A DNA stretch of 64,000 nt, taken from Sorghum bicolor. Lineage: Eukaryota > Streptophyta > Magnoliopsida > Poales > Poaceae. Position numbers and translations under genes: made by a program. The notes under the pieces are model-generated. The model was not told the DNA's origin. It was given only the letters and a program-made list of their open reading frames with translations, and did no database searches. Below are positions 8,692-17,900 of this stretch, one piece after another. Where the stretch lies: NCBI RefSeq assembly GCF_000003195.3, contig NW_018396408.1, forward strand, positions 305,023 through 369,022, written 5' to 3'. Numbering within the stretch: the stretch's first letter is position 1; every line of letters begins with the position of its first letter.

Positions 8692-11277
8692 CTATGCCTC
8701 TGTCATCGCAGAAATCCCAAAAAGTGGTGCCAGTAAACTGGGTGCCCAGTCGGTGATTATGCTGTTCGGGATGCCGAATATGTGTATGATTTGATTGAGA
8801 AACTCCACAGCCTTCTCGGAGGTTGCCTTGACCAGGGGCATGTATTCAATCCACTTGGAGAACTTGTCGATTAACACGAAGACAAACTTGAAATTGCCCG
8901 GGGCTGGTTTAAATGGTCCGATCATGTCAAGCCCCCAGCAAGCAAAGGGCCAAGACGACGGGATGGTTTGAATTTCATGGGCAGGTACGTGGGTCCTCTT
9001 AGCGAAAAACTGACATCCTTCACAATGCCGAACCAGTTTTTCTGCGTCGCCGACCGCGGTTGGCCAATAAAAACCTGCTCGGAAAGCCTTTCCGACCAGC
9101 GTTCTAGATGCGGCGTGATTGCCGCAAGATCCAGCGTGTATGTCCTCCAAGAGCTTGATACCATCATCTTGGGGTATGCACTTGAGCAGTACTTCGGAGC
9201 TTGCGTTTTTCCGCATGAGTTTTCCGTCGACCAGGATGTAGTTCTTTGATCGTCGGATGAGGCGCTCGTTCTCTGTTTTGTCCTGAAAGCCTGTCCCGTC
9301 TGATATGTATTTGATGAACGGGGTACGCCAGTCACGCCCGCCGGTTGTCGGAGTGGCGTCATCTATGAGCATTGCCTCGGTGGGTTGCTTGTCGACCAGG
9401 GGGGAGCTTACGCTCGGCTCATGGATGTCCTGGACGAAAATACCCCGCGGGATTTGGGCCCGAGATGAGCCTAACTTTGACAACGCGTCTGCTGCTTGGT
9501 TCTTATCCCGGACCACGTGGATGTACTCTATGCCATAGAAGTTAGTTTCCCATTTGCGAATTTCTTTGCAGTAGAGATCCATCTTCTCGTGGGTTGCGTC
9601 CCACTCCTTGTTGAGCTGGTTGATGACCAAAGCGGAGTCGCCATAGACATAGAGGCGCTTGACCCCCAGCTCAACGGCTTGTCGTATGCCATGCAAGCAT
9701 GCTTCGTATTCGGCGACGTTGTTTGACGCCGGAAAAAGGATCCGAAGGACGTAACGGAGTTTGTCCTTGTTGGGTGATACGAACAATATCCCAGCGCCTG
9801 CACCGTTGATGTTCAAGGACCCGTCAAAGAACATTGACCAGTGGTCTGAGACATCGGGAACGGAAGGCTCGTTGAGATCCGTCCATTCGGCAATGAAATC
9901 GACCAGGGCTTGAGACTTGACAGTGGTGCGACTCTGGAACTCCAAGGAAAATGGACATAATTCCATTGCCCATTTCACGATTCTGCCATTGGCGTCTTTA
10001 TTGCGCAGGATGTCCCCGAGAGGGAAACTGGTTGTCACCAGGACTCGATGGCCGTCGAAGTAGTGCTTCCGCTTTCTTGACGTTATCAGGATGGCGTATA
10101 TAAGCTTCTGTATTTGTGGGTACCTGGCCTTGGACTCGTTTAAGACTTCGCTTATGAAGTAAACGGGTCTCTGGACCTTGAAGACGTGACCTGGTTCATC
10201 TCGCTCGACCACTATTGCCGTGGAAACAACCCTGTCGGTTGCAGCAATGTAAAGGAGTAGGTCTTCATTGGGCTGAGGCGCTGTGAGGACAGGTGGTGAA
10301 GTGAGGAAGGTCTTAAGCTGAGTGAACGCAGCGTCGGCTTCCTCTGTCCAAGAAAATTTTTCTGACGCTTTCAACAGTTTGAAGAAAGGGAGGCCTTTTT
10401 CTCCCAGCCTTGAGATGAAACGACTGAGGGCGGCCATGCATCCGGTTAGCTTCTGAATATCCTTGACGTTCTTCGGTGGTCGCATGTCGAGTACGGCTTT
10501 GACTTTTGAAGGGTTTGGTCGTATGCCGTCGCGACTGACGACGTTGCCGAGCAGTAGACCGGAAGGAACGCCGAAAATGCATTTCTTGGGGTTGAGCTTC
10601 CACTTGTACCTATTGAGTGCCTTGAAGGTTCGGTCTAAGTTGTCGATTAGGGTGCTCGCGTCCCTTGTTTTTACGACCACGTCGTCCACATAGGCCTCGA
10701 CGAGGTCATCGCGAATCTCGTCGTGGAGGCATTGCTGGATGGCCCTTTGATAAGTGGCCCCGGCGTTTTTAAGTCCGAAAGACATGGTAGTGTAGCAGTA
10801 TGCGCCGAAGGGTGTGATGAAGGATGTTTTGATCTGATCTTCTTCCTTTAGCGAGATCTGGTGATAACCAGAGTAGCAATCTAGGAAGGAGAGTAGTTCG
10901 CATCCGGCCGTTGAGTCGACCACCTCGTCGATGCGAGGAAGACCAAAAGGATCTTTAGGACAGTGTTTGTTGAGATCGGTGTAATCAACGCACATTCTCC
11001 ATTCATTATTCTTTTTGCGTACAAGAACCGGATTGGCGAGCCAATCGGGGTGATACACTTCTTTTATGAATCCGGCTGCTAGAAGCCGTGTTATTTCTGT
11101 CCTAATAGCCTCCTTTTTGTCACGAGCGAACCGTCGCAGTTTTTGCTTGATTGGTCTTGCGGTCTTCGAGACATTTAAGGAGTGCTCGATCAGGTTTCGT
11201 GGGAGACCGGGCATGTCTGCGGGTTTCCATGCGAAAACGCTCACGTTGTCCCTTAGAAACCTGACGAGCGCGTCTTC
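8692..11277 (-). CDS. pol: Pol polyprotein of element A (RT, two RNase H domains, integrase N-terminal part)
   Basis: Open from the codon after the gag UAG (11280-11278); the first ATG is at 11244. Numbered from that ATG, RT has the YVDD active site at 185-188. The following connection/RNase H region (about 300-440) lacks the usual catalytic Asp context. A second, archaeal-type RNase H follows with FDGS (D474), AEYEA (E512/E514), GDS (D536) and ADALSK (D586). Integrase shows H703/H710 and C741/C744, the first core Asp at D773 and the second at D832. Directly after D832 a one-base loss (near 8750) throws the frame off, and reading stops at 8692. Dual RNase H is established for Tat/Ogre elements. 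Expression probably needs UAG readthrough. Confidence 0.92.
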   Translation of the reverse strand, partial: EDALVRFLRDNVSVFAWKPADMPGLPRNLIEHSLNVSKTARPIKQKLRRFARDKKEAIRTEITRLLAAGFIKEVYHPDWLANPVLVRKKNNEWRMCVDYTDLNKHCPKDPFGLPRIDEVVDSTAGCELLSFLDCYSGYHQISLKEEDQIKTSFITPFGAYCYTTMSFGLKNAGATYQRAIQQCLHDEIRDDLVEAYVDDVVVKTRDASTLIDNLDRTFKALNRYKWKLNPKKCIFGVPSGLLLGNVVSRDGIRPNPSKVKAVLDMRPPKNVKDIQKLTGCMAALSRFISRLGEKGLPFFKLLKASEKFSWTEEADAAFTQLKTFLTSPPVLTAPQPNEDLLLYIAATDRVVSTAIVVERDEPGHVFKVQRPVYFISEVLNESKARYPQIQKLIYAILITSRKRKHYFDGHRVLVTTSFPLGDILRNKDANGRIVKWAMELCPFSLEFQSRTTVKSQALVDFIAEWTDLNEPSVPDVSDHWSMFFDGSLNINGAGAGILFVSPNKDKLRYVLRILFPASNNVAEYEACLHGIRQAVELGVKRLYVYGDSALVINQLNKEWDATHEKMDLYCKEIRKWETNFYGIEYIHVVRDKNQAADALSKLGSSRAQIPRGIFVQDIHEPSVSSPLVDKQPTEAMLIDDATPTTGGRDWRTPFIKYISDGTGFQDKTENERLIRRSKNYILVDGKLMRKNASSEVLLKCIPQDDGIKLLEDIHAGSCGNHAASRTLVGKAFRAGFYWPTAVGDAEKLVRHCEGCQFFAKRTHVPAHEIQTIPSSWPFACWGLDMIGPFKPAPGNFKFVFVLIDKFSKWIEYMPLVKATSEKAVEFLNQIIHIFGIPNSIITDWAPSLLAPLFGISAMTEA

Positions 11278-11280
11278 CTA
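11233..11280 (-). promoter_or_regulatory. gag-pol UAG with adjacent 8-bp stem-loop, element A
   Basis: On the minus strand the stop TAG (11280-11278) is followed at once by GAAGACGC (11277-11270). After a 29-nt loop comes GCGTTTTC (11240-11233). The two arms pair over 8 bp with one G-U. Element C has the same arrangement with a perfect 8-bp stem. Gag and pol are in the same frame, so suppression of the UAG would yield Gag-Pol. A stimulatory role for the hairpin is inferred. Confidence 0.6.
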
Positions 11281-14200
11281 TTTTGGATCCAGGTTAGCCC
11301 CGATGAGGGCTGTCTTCTCGGGGTTGCCTTCGACCAGCTGCACTTCTTTGTATTCCTTGGATTTTGAGTTCTTTCTAGCTGTCTCCTGCTCAGGTAATCG
11401 GAGCTGGTCGGGAGGCAGCTGTGCGGCTTGGTTTGCTGTTTCCGCCATGCGGATTGAGAGGTCGATTGCCTCGGTGATCTTGAAGCTTTCTTCTTCGCAG
11501 GTGTACGCGGTGTAGACGTTGCCTCTGACGGTTAGGACACCCTTCTCCGTGGGCATCTTAAGGACTAGGTATGAGTAGTGCGGGACTGCCATGAACTTTG
11601 TCAGCGATGGGCGGCCCAGTATGGCGTGATAGGTCCCGTCGAAATCCGCGACTACGAAGTTGATGAACTCCGTCCGGAAGTGATCGGATGTGCCGAATTG
11701 GACAGGCAATGTTATCTGTCCGAGGGGCACCGAACTTTGACCTGGCAAAACCCCCCAGAATTGGGCGTCGTAAGGCTTTAGTTGTGCCGGTGATATCTTG
11801 AGGGCGGGCAGGCTGTTGCGGAAGAGGATGTCGATGGAGCTTCCCCCGTCCACGAGCACGCGCTCGAATCTGATGCTATTGATGCAGGGATCAAGAATCA
11901 GTGGGAAACGACCCGGCTCTGGGATAGCGGCCCACTGATCCTTCCTGCTGAACGAGATCTCCCTGTGGGACCACGCGGGAAATTTCGGATCTTCGATCAG
12001 CCCGTCCGTGCTGTCTATGTTGAGGCAGGCTCTCTTTAACAGCTTTCTTTCTCGCTTGGACTCAGTGGAGACCTTGCCCCCGAAAATGGAGTGGACCACG
12101 TCGGTGGGGCTGACGTATTGGTGTCGGGGGTCCCTGTCTTGGTCCTCATCCTCATCTTCGTGGTCGTGCCCGTCGCGCTTGTTATTTTTCTTGGCGGAGT
12201 CCTCTTGGGCGGCCCGCCGTGTATAGATACTTTTGAGGACGCGGCACTCTTCCATGGTATGGTTAGACTTTGGGTGTAGCTGGCACGGTCCCTTCAACGT
12301 TTTGTTGTAGTCGTCTTGGTAGTCCCGTCGTCCATTGGGACGTTTAACCGTATTTACTTCGTGGTCGTATTCGCGAGGGCGCTTTCCTCTGAAGTTGTCG
12401 CGGCTGTCGCGCCGCCGATCCCAACCCTCTCGGTGATCGCGGTTGTCAGAGCGGCGGTGATTTCTGTTGTCGTAGCGACCACGACCGTCATCTCGCCGGG
12501 AAGGCTGGTCGGGGCCTCTCGCATCGTCTCGGATTAGTTTTTCTGCGTCATCAGCATCGGCGTAATTTTTAGCCGTGGCGAGGAGCTCTGCTACCGTTGA
12601 TGGGCGTTTACGCAACAGCTTGTTCCTCAGCGCTTCATGGAAACGCAAGCCCTTGATAAAGGCTGATATGGCCTCGTCATGAGAAATCTTCGGGATTTTG
12701 AGGCGCATATCCGAGAACCGTCGGATGTAATCGCGCAGAGGTTCATTCTTCCTGTCTCTTATCCTTTCAAGGTCGTACTTGTTTCCGGGCTGCTCGCATG
12801 TGGCGATGAAGTTGTCGATGAAAGCCTGGCGTAGCTCTTCCCAAGAGTCGAAGGAGTCCTCGGGCAAGCCGAGAAGCCACTGATGACCAGCCTGGTCGAG
12901 GACTACGGGGAAGTAGTTAGCCATGACGTGCTCATCTCCTGCCGCTGATCGGACGGCGATTTCATAGAGAGTGATCCAGTTCTCTGGATTTTCCTTGCCG
13001 TCGTATTTTTTAAGTTTTTCGAGCTTGAAATTGCGGGGCCACACGACCTGGCGGAGGTGTGAGGAGAACTGTCTTAGGCCCGGGGGACCGTGGGTCGCAT
13101 CGTACTCGATGCGGCGCAGGTTTTCGTGGACTGCTCTCTCTGCGGCGCGCCTGTTGATGCGGTCCCGGGCATCTTTGGGAGGGATGTTGTGGCGGAGATC
13201 CCTGTGTTGATCTTCTTCTTGGCCGCGTATGCCATGAAGAAGAATTTGTTTGCGGTGGCCATCGGTGTCCCGACCACTATCGTCGCGCCGCGAGTCCCCT
13301 CGACGGTTGTCGGGGGAGCGGCTGCGGTGACGCCTGCTGGGTGAGACCTGGCTACGATTAGTCTGGTCGGAGGCGGCTTCCGTGTAAGAGACGTCCTGGA
13401 CTCTCTTGAGCAGAGTGGCTGTCTGTCCCATTGCGGCGATCAGGTGTGCTCGGATGCTGGTCCGGACTCCCTGGCATTCGGGGGTGTCAGGAAGCCGATC
13501 CAGGTTGGCCATGGCGACAGCCACGTTGGCGCTTGGCGTTTTGTTGACTGGCTGGTCCCCGACCATGTCAAAGGCATCGTTGAGGTTACTTGGTGGCATC
13601 TGTTGTTGCTCGTCCGCACGCCGTCGGGCGCGATCGGCGTTACGCTGTTCGCGGAGTTGCCTCTGGTCATCTGTTTCTCCGTCAACAGCCGGTTCGTCGG
13701 CGCTGACATTGAACACAATATCCCCTCGCCGGGGGGGGAATATCGGGAATCGGTCGAAACCCGGGGGGTGTGAAGGAAAATCCAGGTCGTAGCCCTCGTC
13801 TTCGGTGTTTATAACCTCGGTGGGGACGGAGCCGGTGCTTGAGTTGGTGCTGGAAACCTGGCCGTCCCGTAGCTCTCGGATTGTCACCATGTTGACATGG
13901 TGACGATTGTTCCTTGTCGGCGACCAACCCGCCTTGCTGAAAACGGATTGGACATGCTGTGAGTAAACAGAGGCCGAGTTGTTCAGGCCGCGAGGATAGT
14001 CTTCCTTTTTGAGCTCGACGGATCGTCCTAAGGGGGTTGAGGTTATCGTCAGGGACGTTCCCAGCCGTTCGTGTGTGGCGACACGAGTTGGCCGGCGGGA
14101 TTTCGAAAAATCCGCTCGAGCAGCTTGGTTGGGCCGGCGCAGAACTCCATCTATTAGTTGGGAGACTTCGAGTAGCTTGGAGTCAGCGCGATCGAGCGCT

Positions 14201-14427
14201 TGGAGGAGGTCCGAGCAGTCGATCACCTTTCCCTTGTAGAGTGGGAGCGGTGGTCGGGCGCTTGGTGCCGTCATGCGTGTGGTCGGAGACGGCGTGATCT
14301 CAGATTGGATATGGATCTCCTTCGGAACCGTGGTCACGAAGCCGCCGCTGCACGTCGTCCACGTGATCTGGCCGACGGTGAACGTGAGGCCTTCGGGCAC
14401 GGTCGCGGAAGCTGGGATCGTGACCAT
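11278..14427 (-). CDS. gag: Gag-protease of element A
   Basis: 1049 aa from the first ATG at 14427; the frame is already open from the LTR edge. Residues about 1-460 are a long, poorly conserved charged N-terminal region with RS/RD-rich stretches. About 462-635 is the retrotransposon Gag domain (VVWPRNFKLEKLKKYDGK onward). A C-H-H-C cluster at C715/H718/H723/C728 stands where a zinc knuckle would be but has unusual spacing. The aspartic protease follows, with active site DGGSS (D860). The frame closes with a UAG at 11280-11278, after which pol continues in the same frame. Element C carries the same UAG although its other stops differ, which points to a family feature and not a lesion. Confidence 0.92.
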   Translation of the reverse strand: MVTIPASATVPEGLTFTVGQITWTTCSGGFVTTVPKEIHIQSEITPSPTTRMTAPSARPPLPLYKGKVIDCSDLLQALDRADSKLLEVSQLIDGVLRRPNQAARADFSKSRRPTRVATHERLGTSLTITSTPLGRSVELKKEDYPRGLNNSASVYSQHVQSVFSKAGWSPTRNNRHHVNMVTIRELRDGQVSSTNSSTGSVPTEVINTEDEGYDLDFPSHPPGFDRFPIFPPRRGDIVFNVSADEPAVDGETDDQRQLREQRNADRARRRADEQQQMPPSNLNDAFDMVGDQPVNKTPSANVAVAMANLDRLPDTPECQGVRTSIRAHLIAAMGQTATLLKRVQDVSYTEAASDQTNRSQVSPSRRHRSRSPDNRRGDSRRDDSGRDTDGHRKQILLHGIRGQEEDQHRDLRHNIPPKDARDRINRRAAERAVHENLRRIEYDATHGPPGLRQFSSHLRQVVWPRNFKLEKLKKYDGKENPENWITLYEIAVRSAAGDEHVMANYFPVVLDQAGHQWLLGLPEDSFDSWEELRQAFIDNFIATCEQPGNKYDLERIRDRKNEPLRDYIRRFSDMRLKIPKISHDEAISAFIKGLRFHEALRNKLLRKRPSTVAELLATAKNYADADDAEKLIRDDARGPDQPSRRDDGRGRYDNRNHRRSDNRDHREGWDRRRDSRDNFRGKRPREYDHEVNTVKRPNGRRDYQDDYNKTLKGPCQLHPKSNHTMEECRVLKSIYTRRAAQEDSAKKNNKRDGHDHEDEDEDQDRDPRHQYVSPTDVVHSIFGGKVSTESKRERKLLKRACLNIDSTDGLIEDPKFPAWSHREISFSRKDQWAAIPEPGRFPLILDPCINSIRFERVLVDGGSSIDILFRNSLPALKISPAQLKPYDAQFWGVLPGQSSVPLGQITLPVQFGTSDHFRTEFINFVVADFDGTYHAILGRPSLTKFMAVPHYSYLVLKMPTEKGVLTVRGNVYTAYTCEEESFKITEAIDLSIRMAETANQAAQLPPDQLRLPEQETARKNSKSKEYKEVQLVEGNPEKTALIGANLDPK

Positions 14428-14456
14428 CTTGTTCGCCGGAAAAGTTGCACGCACAC

Positions 14457-14474
14457 CCCCTACCTGGCGCGCCA
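14457..14474 (-). other. Primer binding site of element A, tRNA-Arg(CCU)-type
   Basis: Read on the minus strand, two bases inside the 5' LTR, TGGCGCGCCAGGTAGGGG matches the complement of the 3' end of plant tRNA-Arg(CCU) as I remember it, over 18 nt. Element C keeps 17 of the 18 bases. The tRNA identity rests on memory. Confidence 0.7.
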
Positions 14475-14475
14475 C

Positions 14476-14937
14476 TGTCGACGAAAGCTAGTCGGCAGTC
14501 TACCTTGGGGTATACCCACGGTAGTAGTTTATCGGTAGACAGTGCGCAAACTACGAACTCGATGGTGACGCAAGACACGGACAAGCTTTTTATCCAGGTT
14601 CGGCCGCCGAGTTGGCGTAATACCTACGTCCTGCGTCTGGTCGTATTGATTTGTGTTGAGAGAATATGATGTGTCCTAGGGGGGTCCCTTGCCCCTCCTT
14701 ATATAGTCTGGAGGGCAGGGTTACAGATCTGGAAACTAATCCTAGTCGGTTACAATTGCCATGGATAATTCGATATCAATTCCTATTCTAACCGACCAGA
14801 ATCCTGCTTGATCTCCACATCTTGTCTCCTTGCGCGGAACTCCAGGTTGTCGGATCAAGCTTTGGACTCGTCTCGTAATGGGCCAAGCCTCCTGGCCCAA
14901 GTCCAGCTGTAAGGGTATAGGGGTTTATACCCCCACA
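14476..14937 (-). repeat. 5' LTR of element A
   Basis: A 462-bp LTR, the pair of 2900-3361, with about two differences. On the minus strand it starts TGTGGGGGTATAAACCCC and contains the promoter. It ends next to the primer binding site. Confidence 0.95.
14698..14705 (-). promoter_or_regulatory. TATA box of element A 5' LTR
   Basis: The minus strand reads TATATAAG followed by GAGGGGC, a canonical plant TATA motif inside the LTR, well placed for genomic RNA synthesis toward gag. The same motif lies in the other LTR at 3122-3129 and, as TATATAAAG, in element C at 57044-57052. The start site itself cannot be read from sequence. Confidence 0.65.
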
Positions 14938-14942
14938 GGGTG
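14938..14942. repeat. Right target-site duplication of element A (GGGTG)
   Basis: The partner of 2895-2899. The satellite continues in register after it. Confidence 0.93.
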
Positions 14943-17900
14943 CGTCCAAATGGATTAGCATACGGTATGTTCCATAGAAACCGTGCACCTATCTTCCATC
15001 AAGATTAGCACTGTCTCCAAACAGATCGAACCGACCTTCTACTTGAGCCTCTTCACCTAGGATTATCATCGGGTGCTTCCATAATGGTTTATGAGCCTAT
15101 GGTGCATTATGCGCAAACCATGCACCAATCTTGCACCTAAACTAACATTGTCTCCAAACAGAATGAAGCGAGATTCCATATGACACACATGATCTAGGAG
15201 TTCTATCGGGTGCGTCCAAATTGATTTCTGAGAATATGGTACGTTCCATGCAAACCGTACACCTATATTTCATCAAGATTAGCACTATCTCCAAACTGAC
15301 CGAACCGAGCTTTCACTTCAGCCTCTTCACCTAGGAGTACCATCGGGAACTTCCACAACGGTTTCTGAGCCTATGGTGCACTGGGCACAAACCATGCACT
15401 ATCTTGCACCGAAACTAATACTATCTCCAACTGGACTGAAGCGAGATAACATATGATACACTTCATCTAGTAGTTCCATCGGGTGCATCTACAGTTCCAT
15501 CGGGTGTGTCCAAATTGATTTCTAAGCATATGGTATGTTCCATGCAAACCGTGCACCTATCTTGCATCAAGATTAGAACTATCTCCAAACAGACAGAACC
15601 AAGATTCCACATGAGCCACTTCACCAAGGAGTACCATCACGTGCGTCCAAAATAGTTTCTTAGCCTATGGTGCATTAGGCACAAACCGTGTACCTATCTT
15701 GCACCGAAACTAACACTATCTCCAAAGAGATCGAAGTGAGATTCTATATGACACACGTCATCTACGAGTTCAATTGGGTGCTTCTAAATATATTTCGAAG
15801 CTTATGGTACGTTCCAAGCAATTCGTGCACCTATCTTGCATCAAGATTGGCACTATCTCCAAACAAAAGCAAACTGATCTTCCACATGAGCCCCTTTACC
15901 CAGGAGTATCATCAGGTGCATCCAAAATAATTTCATAGCCTATGATGCATTAGGCGCAAACTGTGTACCTATCTTGCACCAAAACTAACTCTGTCTCCTA
16001 ACAGACCGAAGGGAGATTTCATATGACACATGTCATCTAGGAGTTCTATTGGGGTGCATCCAAATGGATTTCTTAGCATATGGTATGTGCCATGGAAACC
16101 GTGCACCTATCTTGCATCAAGATTAGCACAATCTCCAAACAGATCGAACCGACCTTCCACTTGAGCCTCTTCACCTAGGAGTATTATCGGGTGCTTCCAT
16201 AATGGTTTCTGAGCCTATGGTGCATTAAGCGCAAACCATGCACCAATCTTGCACCTAAACTAACACTGTCTCCAAACAGATTGAAGCGAGATTCCATATG
16301 ACACACATGATCTAGGAGTTCTATCGGGTGCGTCCAAATTGATTTCTATGAATATGGTACGTTCCATGCAAACCATATACCTATCTTTCATCAAGATTAG
16401 CACTATCTCCAAACAGACCGAACCGAGCTTTCACTTGAGCCTCTTCACCTAGGAGTACCATCGGGAACTTCCACAATGATTTCTATGCCTATGGTGCACT
16501 GGGCACAAACCATGCAACTATCTTACACTGCAACTAATACTATCTCCAACTGGACCGAAGCGAGATTCCATATGACACACTTCATCTAGTAGTTCCATCG
16601 GGTGCATCTACAGTTCCATTAGGTGTGTCCAAATTGATTTCTGAGCATATGGTATGTTCCATGCAAATTGTGCACCTATCTTGCATCAAGATTAGAACTA
16701 TCTCCAAACAGACAAAACTAAGATTCCACTTGGGCCTCTTCACCAAGGAGTACCATCGTGTGCATCCAAAATAGTTTCTTAGCCTATGGTGCATTAGGCA
16801 CAAACCGTGTACCTATCTTGCACCGAAACTAACACTATCTCCGAAGAGACCGAAGTTAGATTCTATGTGACACACGTCATCTAGGAGTTCAATTTGGTGC
16901 TTCTAAATATATTTCTAAGCATATGGTACGTTCCATGCAATTCGTGCACCTATCTTGCATCAAGATTAGCACTATCTTCAAACAAACCAAACTGAGCTTC
17001 CACTTGAGCCCCTTTACCCAGGAGTATCATTAGGTGCATCCAAAATGGTTTCTGAGCGTATGGTGCATTATGCGCAAACCATGCACCAATCTTGCACCAA
17101 AACTAACTCTGTCTCCAAACAGACCGAAGCGAGATTCCATACGACACATGTCATCTAGGAGTTCTATAGGGGTGCGTCCAAATGGATTTCTTAGCATATG
17201 GTATGTTCCATGCAAATTGTGTACCTATCTTGCATCAAGATTAGCACTATCTCCAAACAGATCGAACCGAGCGTCCACTTGAGCCTCTTCACCTAGGAGT
17301 ATTATCGGGTGCTTCCATAATGTTTTCTGAGCCTATGGTGCATTATGCACAAACCATGCACCAATCTTGCACCTAATCTAACACTGTCTCCAAACATATT
17401 GAAGTAAGATTCCATATGACACACATGATCTAGGAGTTCTATCAGGTGCGTCTAAATTGATTTTCGAGAATATGGTATGTTCCATGCAAACCATACACCT
17501 ATCTTGCATCAAGATTTGCACTATCTCCAAACAGACCGAACCGAGCTTTCACTTGAGCCTCTTCACCTAGGTGTACCATCGGGAACTTCCACAACAGTTT
17601 CTGAGCCTATGGTGCACTGGGCACAAACCATGCACCTATCTTGCACCGAAACTAATACTATCTCCAACTGGACTGAAGCCAAGATTCCACATGAGCCTCT
17701 TCACCAAGGAGTACCATTGCATGCGTCAAAAACAGTTTCTTAGCCTATGTTCCACGCAAACCGTGCTCCTATCTTGCATCAGGATTAGCACTATCTCCAA
17801 ACAGACCACACCGAGCTTTCATTTGAGTCTATTCTCCTAGGAGTACCATCGGGTGCGTCCAAAATGGTTTCTTAGCCTATGGTGCATTAGGCACAAACCG

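Larger units (their letters stand above)
2900..14937 (-). mobile_element. Element A: complete Tat-lineage Ty3/gypsy LTR retrotransposon
   Basis: The 12,038-bp element lies on the minus strand and is bounded by 462-bp LTRs (TG...CA) and a GGGTG target duplication. Order in its own sense: 5' LTR, tRNA-Arg-type primer site, gag-protease, in-frame UAG, pol (RT, degenerate RNase H, a second archaeal-type RNase H, integrase), a convergent spacer, an antisense multi-exon gene, a hairpin repeat array, and the 3' LTR. The second RNase H and the antisense gene are hallmarks of Tat/Grande/RIRE2-type elements. The LTRs differ at about two positions by eye (near 2966/14542 and 3331/14907). At a commonly used grass LTR rate this implies an age of roughly 0.2 million years, which is an inference. 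The integrase is broken by one base near 8750, so this copy as read is not self-sufficient. Confidence 0.93.

Noticed and set aside
13406..13792. Plus-strand frames inside gag of element A
   Set aside because: Antisense shadows of gag without homology or splice signals.
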